Assembly (NCBI GenBank): GCA_023396625.1
Contig: JAEWVY010000252.1
Location: forward strand, 1 to 19,411
Source of the DNA: Pseudomonadota bacterium
GTDB lineage: Bacteria > Pseudomonadota > Gammaproteobacteria > Burkholderiales > Burkholderiaceae_C
Direction of reading: 5' to 3'
DNA: 19,411 bases
Shown: positions 1-7,161 of the stretch, one piece after another
Layout: each line of letters begins with the position of its first letter
Position numbering within the stretch: the stretch's first letter is position 1
Notes under the pieces: generated by a model
What the model was told of the DNA's origin: nothing
The model's input: the letters and a program-made list of their open reading frames with translations, nothing else
Databases searched by the model: none
Made by a program: the position numbers and the translations under genes

Positions 1-543
1 GCATACCTTCACGGGACGGATCTGCTCCAGCGGCAGGTTCGGGATGTTGACATTGAGCAGCCACGGCGCCCCGCCAGACGCCGCGCCCGCCAGTGGCCGC
101 CTGGCCATCTGCAGCACGATCTCGCGCGCCTTGGCCGCCGCCGCGTCGAGGTGAGACCAGCCCCGCTCGATCTGCGAAAACGCGATCGCCGGAATGCCGA
201 ACAGATAGCCCTCCATCGCCGCGCCCACGGTGCCCGAATAAATCGTGTCATCGCCCATGTTGGCACCGTTGTTGATGCCGGACACCACCAGGTCGGGGCG
301 GTAGTCGAGCAGCCCGGTCAGCGCGATGTGCACGCAGTCGGCCGGGGTGCCGTTGACGTAGCGAAACCCGTTGGCCGCCGTGTGCACGTACAGCGGCGAA
401 TGCAGGGTCAGGGCGTTGGACTTGGCGCTGTTGTTGTGCTCGGGCGCGACCACCTCGACCTCGGCCACCGTCTTGAGCGCTTCGTACAGCGCCACGATAC
501 CGGGTGCCTGGAAGCCGTCGTCGTTGGAAATCAGAATTTTCAT
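1..543 (-). CDS. surE: 5'/3'-nucleotidase SurE (3' end beyond window)
   Basis: SurE is a divalent-metal-dependent nucleoside monophosphate phosphatase linked to stationary-phase survival. Translating the minus strand from the ATG at 541-543 gives an N-terminus MKILISNDDGFQAPGI, with the SurE metal-binding NDDG motif at residues 7-10. Further in come the family blocks APEHNNSAKSNALTL, NGTPADCVHIAL, DLVVSGINNGANMGDD and YSGTVGAAMEGYLFGIPAIA, and near the window edge LLNVNIPNLP. The frame stays open for all 181 codons to position 1, so the C-terminal part (SurE is usually about 250 residues) lies outside. It is divergent from the oxidoreductase gene at 673. A TACAAT hexamer on the minus strand (571-566) about 20 bases upstream of the ATG could be its -10 box. 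Family assignment is secure; the order of its usual partner genes cannot be seen here. Confidence 0.96.
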   Translation of the reverse strand, partial: MKILISNDDGFQAPGIVALYEALKTVAEVEVVAPEHNNSAKSNALTLHSPLYVHTAANGFRYVNGTPADCVHIALTGLLDYRPDLVVSGINNGANMGDDTIYSGTVGAAMEGYLFGIPAIAFSQIERGWSHLDAAAAKAREIVLQMARRPLAGAASGGAPWLLNVNIPNLPLEQIRPVKVC

Positions 544-565
544 GCGCTGGATCGGTTGCCCGGGG

Positions 566-639
566 ATTGTAGGTGCCGCTGCGGCAGTGACACGGGCGGG
601 ACAGCCGCTTGACCGGCCCGCCATGCCCCGACCTATCAT
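566..639. promoter_or_regulatory. Divergent promoter region of surE and the quinone oxidoreductase gene
   Basis: The 129-base gap between the two divergent starts holds a minus-strand TACAAT (571-566) for surE. On the plus strand a TTGACC (609-614) and a TATCAT (634-639) with a rather long 19-base spacer could serve the oxidoreductase. These are matches by eye to sigma-70 hexamers; no operator-like symmetry was found. Confidence 0.3.
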
Positions 640-672
640 GCGGTTTTGACCCGAGATCCGAGGAGAGACCCC

Positions 673-1647
673 GTGCATGCCTGGCTCTGCGAGAACCCCG
701 TGGGCGTCGACGCCCTGACCTGGAAGGAATGGCCCACCCCCGCCCCCAAGGCGGGCGAGGTCCTGATCGAAATCAAGGCGGCCAGCCTCAACTTCCCCGA
801 TCTGCTGATCGTGCAGAACAAATACCAGATCAAGCCCCCGCTGCCCTTCGTTCCGGGTGCGGAATACGCGGGCGTGGTGCGGGCCGTGGGCGACGGCGTG
901 ACGCAGCTGAAAGTGGGCCAGAACGTCGCCTGCCTGTCGGGCACCGGCGGTTTCGGCACCCACACGCTCGCGCCGGCGGCGTTGTGCATGCCGCTGCCGG
1001 AAGGTTTTCCGCACGTGGATGCGGCGGCCTTCATCATGACCTACGCCACCTCGCACCACGCGCTGGTGGACCGGGCGCAGCTCAAGGCCGGTGACACCGT
1101 GCTGGTGCTGGGCGCGGCCGGCGGCGTGGGCACGGCGGCGATCCAGATCGCCAAGGCCATGGGTGCGCGGGTGATCGCCGCGGCCTCCACCGATGAAAAA
1201 TGCGCCCTGTGCCGGCGCATCGGTGCCGACGCGACGATCAACTACACCCGCGAGTCGCTGCGCGACGCCGTGAAAACCCTCACCGAGGGCCAGGGCCCGG
1301 ACGTGATCTACGACCCGGTGGGCGGCGACCTTGCCGAGCCGGCCTTCCGCGCCATCGCCTGGCGCGGCCGCTATCTCGTCGTCGGTTTCGCCGCGGGGCC
1401 GATTCCCGCCCTGCCGCTGAACCTGGCGCTGCTCAAGGGCGCGTCCATCGTCGGCGTGTTCTGGGGTGACTTCGCCAAGCGCGAGCCCAAAGCCAACGCG
1501 GCCATGATGGCCGAACTGGCCCACTGGTACGGCGAAGGCAAGATCAAGCCCGTGATCGACCGCACCCTGCCCATGGCCGAACTCAAGGCGGCCTATGCCC
1601 ACATGGGCTCACGCGGCGTGATGGGCAAGCTGGTGCTGGTGAACTGA
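673..1647 (+). CDS. NADPH:quinone oxidoreductase-like MDR protein
   Basis: A 324-residue zinc-independent medium-chain dehydrogenase/reductase, of the family that reduces quinones or enones with NADPH in the cytoplasm. The N-terminal GroES-like domain contains AASLNFPDLLIVQNKYQ (about 36-52) and PFVPGAEYAGVV (58-69). The Rossmann domain has the nucleotide-binding loop GAAGGVG at 147-153, followed by AIQIAKAMGARVIAAAS. The zinc ligands of classical alcohol dehydrogenases are not apparent. I chose the GTG at 673 because AGGAGAG (661-667) sits five bases before it; the TTG at 646 in the same frame has no such site. The substrate cannot be read from the sequence. The gene stops three bases before a degraded amidase fragment. 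Confidence 0.88.
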   Translation: MHAWLCENPVGVDALTWKEWPTPAPKAGEVLIEIKAASLNFPDLLIVQNKYQIKPPLPFVPGAEYAGVVRAVGDGVTQLKVGQNVACLSGTGGFGTHTLAPAALCMPLPEGFPHVDAAAFIMTYATSHHALVDRAQLKAGDTVLVLGAAGGVGTAAIQIAKAMGARVIAAASTDEKCALCRRIGADATINYTRESLRDAVKTLTEGQGPDVIYDPVGGDLAEPAFRAIAWRGRYLVVGFAAGPIPALPLNLALLKGASIVGVFWGDFAKREPKANAAMMAELAHWYGEGKIKPVIDRTLPMAELKAAYAHMGSRGVMGKLVLVN

Positions 1648-1649
1648 CG

Positions 1650-1859
1650 ACGGACCGACCCGCCGCGTGCACCGGCGTCCGCGGCCTGCGGCCCACGCAC
1701 GGCATGGTCTCGATGCCGGCGGGGCAAAACGCCGAGGGCTTGCCGATCGGCCTGCAATTGGCTGGCATGGCCCGAGCGATGGAGCCGCTCCTGGCAAGAC
1801 TGCGTCCGCATCGAGGAGCTGCCGCAGCCGGTCGCCTGGGCGCCGCCTCACCCGAATAA
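1650..1859 (+). pseudogene. Amidase-family remnant, internally deleted and frameshifted
   Basis: No complete gene fits the 266 bases between the oxidoreductase and the ZIP gene. One frame (1650-1859) reads DRPAACTGVRGLRPTHG followed at once by MVSMPAGQNAEGLPIGLQLAGMA. The first block resembles the end of the amidase signature (RxPAAxCGVVGLRPTHG); the second resembles the C-terminal amidase block (PAGxxxxGLPIGLQLxG). In intact amidases these lie far apart, so a large internal deletion is likely. The typical C-terminal continuation (a DCVRIEELPQP-like stretch) appears in another frame near 1799-1830, suggesting an additional frameshift. There is no start, no signature Ser-Ser-Lys triad and no ribosome-binding site. 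Identification rests on motif recognition. Confidence 0.6.
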
Positions 1860-1913
1860 TTCGCCAAAACGGGGCCACATTGCGTCACCCGCTTCGATCG
1901 GCCGGCGCGGCCT

Positions 1914-2750
1914 TCAGTGCGCGTGGGCCAGACCGCTGACCAGCGTCACCATCCCCATGCCGACACCCAGCCAGGCGATCTGAGCCAGCGTTTCGCGGGC
2001 CGAAAGGCGCTTTTGCAGTTGGGGAATCAGGTCGGCGAGCGCCACGTAGATGAAGCTGCTGCTGGCCACCGCCAGGAAATACGGCAGGTAGTCCTGCAGC
2101 CGGTCCACCAGGAAGTAGCCCACGGTGCCGCCCAGCGCCGTCACGGCGCCCGCCAACGACACCTTGACCAGCGCCATGCGCCGGTCGCTGCTGCCGCCAC
2201 GCAGCACGGCCAGATCACCCATGTGGTGTGGCACCTCGTGCGCTGCCACCGCCAGCGCGGCAATGGCACCCAGCCGAAGGTCGGCCACGAAGGCCGAGGC
2301 GATCAGGATGCCGTCGCCGAAGCAGTGCACGCTGTCCCCCGCCAGCACGGCCCAGCTGCCCGGCTTGTGCTCGTGCCCGTGCGCAGGCACGCGGCCCGCG
2401 CCGTGCGCGTGCGCCGTGTGGCTTTGCGGATGCTCGTGGGCGTGATGCCGTGGATGCGGCGTCGCGTCGTGGTGGTGCTCATGTCCGTGGTGCCACAGCT
2501 CTGCCTTGTCCAGCAGGAAAAAGAACACCAGCCCGGTCAGCAGCGTGAGAAACAGCTCGTGCGCGCCGGCCTGGCTCTCGAACGCCTCGGGCAGCAGGTG
2601 CAGAAAAGCCGTGGCCAACAGGGCGCCGGCCGCCAGGCTCAGCATGTGCTGGGTATAGCGGGACAACACGCCGAAACTCAGGGCCGCGGCCACCCACACA
2701 CTGCCGATGCCGGCGGCCAGGGTGCCGATCCAGATAGCTATTAATAACAT
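1914..2750 (-). CDS. ZIP-family divalent metal transporter with His-rich loop
   Basis: A 278-residue inner-membrane protein of the ZIP family, which moves zinc and related divalent metals into the cytoplasm. The metal-site motifs are intact: DSVHCFGDG in TM4 (139-147, H142 and D146) and HEVPHHMGD in TM5 (171-179). About eight hydrophobic segments are visible. Between TM3 and TM4 lies a long loop (about 87-128) with 17 histidines, the likely metal-sensing or capture loop. The ATG at 2748-2750 has no good Shine-Dalgarno sequence; the leader upstream is entirely a copy of the dispersed repeat, with a 12-bp inverted repeat (2757-2789). A terminator separates it from the upstream hydrolase gene, so it probably has its own promoter. 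No Zur-box-like palindrome was recognised. Confidence 0.92.
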   Translation of the reverse strand: MLLIAIWIGTLAAGIGSVWVAAALSFGVLSRYTQHMLSLAAGALLATAFLHLLPEAFESQAGAHELFLTLLTGLVFFFLLDKAELWHHGHEHHHDATPHPRHHAHEHPQSHTAHAHGAGRVPAHGHEHKPGSWAVLAGDSVHCFGDGILIASAFVADLRLGAIAALAVAAHEVPHHMGDLAVLRGGSSDRRMALVKVSLAGAVTALGGTVGYFLVDRLQDYLPYFLAVASSSFIYVALADLIPQLQKRLSARETLAQIAWLGVGMGMVTLVSGLAHAH

Positions 2751-2801
2751 AGCAATAAATGACCATTTGACAATGGGAAATGGTCATTTCCTTTCAAAAA
2801 A
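2750..2801 (+). repeat. Dispersed intergenic repeat, copy D (with perfect 12-bp inverted repeat)
   Basis: This 52-base stretch aligns without gaps to the copies at 15657, 19127 and (complement) 18924, all starting TAGC and sharing AAT.ACCATT, TGGG and TTT blocks. Copy D differs from the others in having a perfect inverted repeat: AAATGACCATTT (2757-2768) and AAATGGTCATTT (2778-2789) around a 9-base spacer. It begins exactly at the first base of the ZIP start codon, so on the minus strand it forms the whole proximal leader of that gene. Its far end overlaps the T-tract of the hydrolase terminator. Confidence 0.8.
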
Positions 2802-2826
2802 ATAAAAGGCCGCCTCTCGGGCGGCC
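2796..2826 (-). terminator. Rho-independent terminator of the dienelactone hydrolase gene
   Basis: On the minus strand a GC stem GGCCGCC / GGCGGCC (2826-2820 and 2814-2808) with a 5-base loop is followed by TTTTATTTTTTT (2807-2796). It lies about 20 bases after the hydrolase stop codon and before the ZIP start, which fits an intrinsic terminator separating the two same-strand genes. Confidence 0.8.
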
Positions 2827-2846
2827 CGTGACACCGGCCAGGCGGC

Positions 2847-3746
2847 TCAGGCCACGCCATGCGCGTTGAACCACGCCAGGGCGCGCTTCCAGCCGTCCTC
2901 CGCCGCTGCCTGGCGGAAGCTCGGCCGATAGTCGGCATGGAAGGCGTGCGGCGCGTCGGGGTAGACCACGAACTGCGACGCCTTCGCCGCCGGGTTGCCT
3001 GCCGCCAGGGCGGTTTTCATCTTATCAATCGTGTCAAGCGGGATGCCGGTGTCGGCCCCGCCGTACAAGCCCAGCACGGGCCCCGACAGCTTGGCCGCGA
3101 TGTCGATCGGGTGCCTGGGCGTGAGTTCGCTCGCCGCACCCACCAGGCGGCCGTACCAGGCGACGGCAGCCTTCACGCCCGGGTTGTGCGCGGTGTACAG
3201 CCAGGTCTGCCGCCCGCCCCAGCAGAACCCGGTGACGCCCAGTCGGCCCACGTCGCCACCGTTGGCCGACGCCCATTTCACGGCGGCGTCCAGATCGCCC
3301 ATGACCTGCGCATCCGGCACCTTGGAGATGACCTCGGCCATGAGCTTGGCCATCTCGCCGTAGCTCTGCGCGTCGCCCTGGCGCACGAACAGTTCAGGCG
3401 CGATCGCCAGATAACCGGCCCTGGCGAACCGCCGGGCCGTGTCGGCGATGTATTCGTGCACCCCAAAGATCTCGGACAACACCAAGACCACCGGCAGCCC
3501 GGTCTTGCCCGCAGGCGCGGCGCGGTAGGCCGGCATCTTGAAGCCGTTGACGTCGATGGTCACCTCTCCCGCGGTGAGGCCGTCCGCCGGCGTCTTGATG
3601 GCCGTCTGCGCCATGATGGGCAACGTCGAGGCGGCATAGCTCGCCCCCAGCGCCGCCTTGAGCGCCGTGCGCCGCGTGGCGCCCGCCTCGGTACTCTGGC
3701 CTGGCAACAGACTGTCGAATTCAGTTTTCAGGTCGTCTTTCAGCAT
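2847..3746 (-). CDS. Dienelactone hydrolase family protein with N-terminal leader
   Basis: A 299-residue alpha/beta hydrolase of the dienelactone hydrolase family. The nucleophile elbow is GFCWGG with Cys175; the acid is Asp232 (GGADTGIP) and the histidine His267 (DAPHAFH). Glu92 in LSEIFG matches the conserved glutamate near the active site. Compared with the roughly 235-residue classical enzyme it has about 58 extra N-terminal residues containing TRRTALKAALGASYAAS (24-40), an RR-plus-hydrophobic stretch like a weak or degenerate Tat signal; the family often carries such a leader. AGGAGA five bases before the ATG (complement of 3744-3746) supports the start. The true substrate is unknown; a role in chlorocatechol degradation is not supported by the neighbours. 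Confidence 0.9.
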   Translation of the reverse strand: MLKDDLKTEFDSLLPGQSTEAGATRRTALKAALGASYAASTLPIMAQTAIKTPADGLTAGEVTIDVNGFKMPAYRAAPAGKTGLPVVLVLSEIFGVHEYIADTARRFARAGYLAIAPELFVRQGDAQSYGEMAKLMAEVISKVPDAQVMGDLDAAVKWASANGGDVGRLGVTGFCWGGRQTWLYTAHNPGVKAAVAWYGRLVGAASELTPRHPIDIAAKLSGPVLGLYGGADTGIPLDTIDKMKTALAAGNPAAKASQFVVYPDAPHAFHADYRPSFRQAAAEDGWKRALAWFNAHGVA

Positions 3747-4045
3747 GGGGGTCTCCTGGTTGCGGTGAAATGGGTGCGAAGGCCAGCCTAGAGTCTAGAC
3801 AAAATCGCGCGCGGTCGCCGCGACGCCGAATTCGCCATCGCGGGCCCGTGCCGAGTACCGTGACGTCGGCACACGGCGCCCCGGCGCAGGGTTCATCGAC
3901 GGCCCGTCATTGGGCTGGGCGGGTCAGGGTTGTGCGTGCCGCCCGATGAACACAGAATGAACAGACCATTCAGCGTTCGTACAAGCCGGTTTGCCCACAA
4001 TGCCCTCCATCTCGTCGAGTCCGCCACCCTGCAAAGGAGTCTGTC
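3747..4045. other. Intergenic region upstream of the PepSY operon
   Basis: This 299-base gap between the divergent hydrolase and PepSY genes has no convincing gene. It contains a 7-bp stem (GTGCCGA 3848-3854, TCGGCAC 3866-3872) without a T-tract, so probably not a terminator, and the tandem repeat and possible promoter listed separately. Confidence 0.6.
3946..4001 (+). promoter_or_regulatory. Tandem 11-bp-period repeats and possible promoter of the PepSY-ApbE operon
   Basis: ATGAACA occurs at 3946-3952 and exactly again at 3957-3963, a period of 11 bases. That is the geometry of many OmpR/PhoB-class response-regulator sites. Downstream is CACAAT (3996-4001), a plausible -10 with no good -35, which would suit an activator-dependent promoter. 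No response regulator gene is in the window, so the regulator is unknown and the assignment is inference. Confidence 0.35.
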
Positions 4046-4441
4046 ATGAAGTCCCCCCTACCATTCAGGCGCCGCTTGCTGGCCATGTCGATTGGCTTGT
4101 TCGCCTTGCCCGCTTTCGCCAAGGACGAATGCGATACACCGGTCGATCGCTGGCAGACCCGCGAAGCCGTGCGGCAGATGGCTGCCGCACAGGGCTGGCG
4201 GATTCAGCGTTTGAAGATCGACGACGGATGCTATGAAATCCGTGGCACGGACGCGCAAGGACGCGGCTTCAAGGCCAAAATCGATCCGGAGACCCTGAAG
4301 GTATTGAAGATCAAGCAAAGCGACGACCGGCGGTCCAGGGAACGCGATCACGAAGACGCCGCGCGGCGCTCCCCGCCTGACCGTGCCCCCGAGTCCTCAC
4401 CCTTGCCGCCGGCGGGATCGCGGCCCGGCCAGAGCGAGTAA
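4046..4441 (+). CDS. Periplasmic PepSY-domain protein
   Basis: A 131-residue secreted protein. Residues 1-25 form a Sec signal peptide (three arginines, a hydrophobic core and an AFA-K cleavage site). The mature part holds one PepSY domain: DRWQTREAVRQMAAAQGWRI (34-53) followed by DGCYEIRGTDAQGRGFKAKIDPETLKVLKI (60-89). Two cysteines (29 and 62) could form a disulfide. The tail from about 92 is charged and proline-rich, probably disordered. AAAGGAG lies just before the ATG. It is the first gene of the operon through 8116, 26 bases before the DUF2271 gene. PepSY domains are thought to be regulatory or binding modules; its partner is probably the PepSY-containing reductase two genes on. The exact function is not known. 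Confidence 0.88.
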   Translation: MKSPLPFRRRLLAMSIGLFALPAFAKDECDTPVDRWQTREAVRQMAAAQGWRIQRLKIDDGCYEIRGTDAQGRGFKAKIDPETLKVLKIKQSDDRRSRERDHEDAARRSPPDRAPESSPLPPAGSRPGQSE

Positions 4442-4467
4442 CCCCTTTTTTGCACAGGAGCATCACC

Positions 4468-4944
4468 ATGTCCAAACCACTTTTGACCCTGCTCGCGACC
4501 GCCACCGCGCTGGGACTCCCCGCGCTCGCGCACAGCCGCCCGGTCGCGTTGACCGCGCAACTCAAGAACTACGGCGGCGACGGCGCCTACCTGGCGGTGT
4601 ACCTGACCGATGCCAAGGGCGCCTACGTGCGCACCCTGTGGGTGGCCGGCGGAAAAGCCAAATACTTCAAGCACTTGTCGGACTGGAACCGGCTCTCGGC
4701 GGGTGACACCAAGCGACTGAATGGCGTCACCGGTGCCAGCGTGGGCGCGGGGCGGACGCTCTCGGTGACCGCCGATCTGGCGGACGCGTTGATCGATGCC
4801 GGCTATGAAATCCGCATCGATGCCGCGGTGGAAGACATGCGCGACAGCCCATCGGAGGTGCGCGTCCCGCTGTCGGCGGCGAATGCCGGAAAACCGCAGG
4901 CTGGAAAACAGTACATCCAATCGATGACCTTCCAACTCAAGTAA
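4468..4944 (+). CDS. Periplasmic DUF2271 protein with candidate FMN-attachment motif
   Basis: A 158-residue protein with a signal peptide (1-21, cleavage near ALA-HS) and a DUF2271 domain over most of the mature chain. Family-like blocks are DGAYLAVYLTDAKGAYVRTLWVAG, KYFKHLSDWNRL and GYEIRIDAAVEDMRD. Residues 85-91 read NGVTGAS, matching the [DN]-G-x-[ST]-G-A-[ST] motif at which ApbE enzymes attach FMN; Ser91 would be the acceptor, where threonine is more usual. With apbE in the same operon, a covalently flavinylated periplasmic redox carrier is a reasonable inference. The ATG at 4468 has AGGAG eight bases upstream; the in-frame TTG at 4450 is rejected. It is 9 bases before the next gene. Confidence 0.87.
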   Translation: MSKPLLTLLATATALGLPALAHSRPVALTAQLKNYGGDGAYLAVYLTDAKGAYVRTLWVAGGKAKYFKHLSDWNRLSAGDTKRLNGVTGASVGAGRTLSVTADLADALIDAGYEIRIDAAVEDMRDSPSEVRVPLSAANAGKPQAGKQYIQSMTFQLK

Positions 4945-4953
4945 GGGTCTGAC

Positions 4954-7161
4954 ATGGGCTGGAGAGCGATCCACCGCTGGTTGGGCCTGACGCTGGGCAC
5001 ACTGACCATGGTCCTGGGCATCACCGGGGCCCTGCTGGCAGTTGACCCGGTGTCGCAGGCCTGGCAGGCGCCCGCGGCGCGGGACGGCCTGACCGTGGCC
5101 ACGCTGGTGGAGCGCGTGACGCGCACCGTGCCCGACGTGGAGGAAATCCGCCGCCTGCCGTCGGGCGCCATCGTGGTGTTCAGCTTTGCGGGCGACCAGC
5201 CGCAGGCGTCTTATGTGGACCCGACCGATGGGCGGGTGCTGGGCGCCTGGCAAGCTTCCGTGCTGCCGCGCTGGGTGAAAAACCTCCACCGTTCGCTGCT
5301 GCTGGGAGATGGAGGGCGTTGGGGCGCGGCGGGCGCGGCGCTGACCATGGGTCTGTTGTGTGTCTCTGCCCTGGTGTTGCTGCTCAGGCGCATGGGCGGC
5401 TGGCGGAGGATCGCGGCACGGGTGCGTGGCTCGCTGGCGCAGCGCATCCACGTGGTGGCCGGCCGGGTGGTGCTCGTGATCCTGGGCCTGACCTCCCTCA
5501 CGGCACTGACCATGAGTGCCTCGACCCTCGGGTTGGTGGCACTGGAACCAGAGGCCGAGCCCGAGGTGTATTCATCGGTCACCGGCCAGGCGGCGATGCC
5601 GGCGGCAGGGATCGCCGCGTTGCAGGGCCTGGCCGTCGAGGATCTGCGCAAGCTGGGTTTCCCCGGCGCGTCCGACCCGGAAGATACCTGGAAGGTGAGC
5701 ACCGTCCAGGGTCAGGGGTGGATCGATCGCTATTCGGGCCAGATGCTGGCCTGGCAGGACGCGAGCATGGCCCGGCGCATCAACGACCTGGCCGTGGTGC
5801 TCCACACCGGCGAAGCGTCCTGGCCCTGGGCCGTGGTGCTCGGGCTGGCGGGCGCCAGCGTGCTACTTTTCTGGCTGTCGGGTGTCGTCATCTGGTGGCA
5901 GGCACGCCGCCAGGCGCCGCGGATCACAGGCAATGTCGCGCTGACGCAGGCCGACGTGCTCATCTTCGTGGCCAGCGAAGAGGGAAGCACCTGGGGCTTT
6001 GCCCAGACGCTGCACGACGCACTGGCCCGGGGCGGCCACCGCGTTCACACCAGCGCCCTGGAGAACTTTCAAACCACACCCGCCACGCGGCAGGTGTTCA
6101 TACTGGCCGCCACTTATGGCGAAGGCCAGCCCCCGGCCCACGCCACCCAGGCCGTGGCGCGCATCCAACGGCACCAGGTCGACGCCGTGCCGGTGACGGT
6201 GCTGGGCTTCGGTGACCGGCAGTTTCCGGCCTTCTGCGCGTTTGCCCAGACACTGGAGCAGACGCTGCGCGCCAACGGCTGGCCGGCGTTGCTGCCGCTC
6301 GAGTGCATCCACCAGCAATCGGGCCAGCAGTTCTCGCGCTGGGGCGTCGCCCTGGCGCAGGCCCTGGGCGAGCCCCTGGTACTGGAACATGTCCCGCGCG
6401 TGCCACCTTCCGCGTCGCTTGAACTCGTGTCGCGCACGGACTACCCCGGCGCCACGGGACAGGCCACGGCCATCCTGCGCTTCTCGTGGCCGGCGCCACG
6501 CCCTGGAGATCGGCTTCGGGGGCGGGGCTTGGCGCGCTTTGCCGCCGGCGACCTTCTGGGCGTGCTGCCGCCGGGGTCGGCCGTGCCACGCTACTACTCG
6601 CTGGCGTCGAGCTGGGAAGACGGGTTCGTGGAGCTGTGCGTGCGCCAGATGCCCGCAGGACTGTGCTCCACGCACTTGCTGAGCCTGCGGGAAGGCGACC
6701 GCATCGAGGCTTTTGTCCGGCCCAATCCGGGCTTCGCACTGCCCGCGACGAGGCGCCCCGTGCTGATGATCGGGGCGGGGACCGGCGTCGCGCCGCTGGC
6801 TGGGTTCATCCGCCGCAACGCCAAGCGCCGACCGATGCACCTGTACTTTGGCGGACGCGATCCCGCGCGGGACTACTACTTCGGCCCCGAACTCCAGCGC
6901 TGGCTGGAGGACGGACGCCTGACCAGCCTGCACACCGTATTTTCACGCGTGCCCGGCGGTGGCGGCTATGTGCAGGATGCCCTGCAGCGGGACGCCGAGC
7001 GGGTTCGCGGGCTTCTGGCGCAGGGCGCGATGGTGCGTGTCTGCGGAAGCCGCGCCATGGCGCAGGGTGCGGCCCAGGCGCTGGACGAGCTGCTGGCGCC
7101 GCTGAAGTTGAGCGTGTCCGCGCTCAAGGCACAGGAACGCTATGCGGAAGATGTCTTCTGA
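4954..7161 (+). CDS. PepSY membrane anchor fused to flavodoxin and NADPH reductase domains
   Basis: A 735-residue inner-membrane flavoreductase. The N-terminal half is PepSY-type with four predicted TM helices (about 8-31, 122-146, 166-190, 288-316) and periplasmic loops containing PepSY-like stretches. From about 333 comes a flavodoxin-like domain (ADVLIFVASEEGSTWGFAQTL, then ILAATYGEGQPPAHA). From about 500 comes a FAD/NAD(P)H reductase module: PRYYSLASS (545-553, FAD), GAGTGVAPLAGF (607-618, nucleotide), YFGGRDPARDYYF (631-643), VRVCGSRAMAQG (694-705). The chain ends ERYAEDVF with a terminal aromatic, as in cytochrome P450 reductase relatives. It would take electrons from cytoplasmic NADPH through FAD and FMN to the membrane or periplasm. 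The haem ligands of the helices were not assigned. The last 20 bases overlap apbE, so the two are translationally coupled. Confidence 0.93.
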   Translation: MGWRAIHRWLGLTLGTLTMVLGITGALLAVDPVSQAWQAPAARDGLTVATLVERVTRTVPDVEEIRRLPSGAIVVFSFAGDQPQASYVDPTDGRVLGAWQASVLPRWVKNLHRSLLLGDGGRWGAAGAALTMGLLCVSALVLLLRRMGGWRRIAARVRGSLAQRIHVVAGRVVLVILGLTSLTALTMSASTLGLVALEPEAEPEVYSSVTGQAAMPAAGIAALQGLAVEDLRKLGFPGASDPEDTWKVSTVQGQGWIDRYSGQMLAWQDASMARRINDLAVVLHTGEASWPWAVVLGLAGASVLLFWLSGVVIWWQARRQAPRITGNVALTQADVLIFVASEEGSTWGFAQTLHDALARGGHRVHTSALENFQTTPATRQVFILAATYGEGQPPAHATQAVARIQRHQVDAVPVTVLGFGDRQFPAFCAFAQTLEQTLRANGWPALLPLECIHQQSGQQFSRWGVALAQALGEPLVLEHVPRVPPSASLELVSRTDYPGATGQATAILRFSWPAPRPGDRLRGRGLARFAAGDLLGVLPPGSAVPRYYSLASSWEDGFVELCVRQMPAGLCSTHLLSLREGDRIEAFVRPNPGFALPATRRPVLMIGAGTGVAPLAGFIRRNAKRRPMHLYFGGRDPARDYYFGPELQRWLEDGRLTSLHTVFSRVPGGGGYVQDALQRDAERVRGLLAQGAMVRVCGSRAMAQGAAQALDELLAPLKLSVSALKAQERYAEDVF

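Noticed and set aside
2859..3791. A 310-codon frame opposite the dienelactone hydrolase gene
   Set aside because: No family resemblance; the opposite strand has an intact catalytic triad, a ribosome-binding site and a terminator.
3848..3872. GTGCCGA/TCGGCAC inverted repeat as a terminator
   Set aside because: It lies between divergent genes with no T-tract, so there is nothing for it to terminate; an operator role cannot be excluded but has no support.
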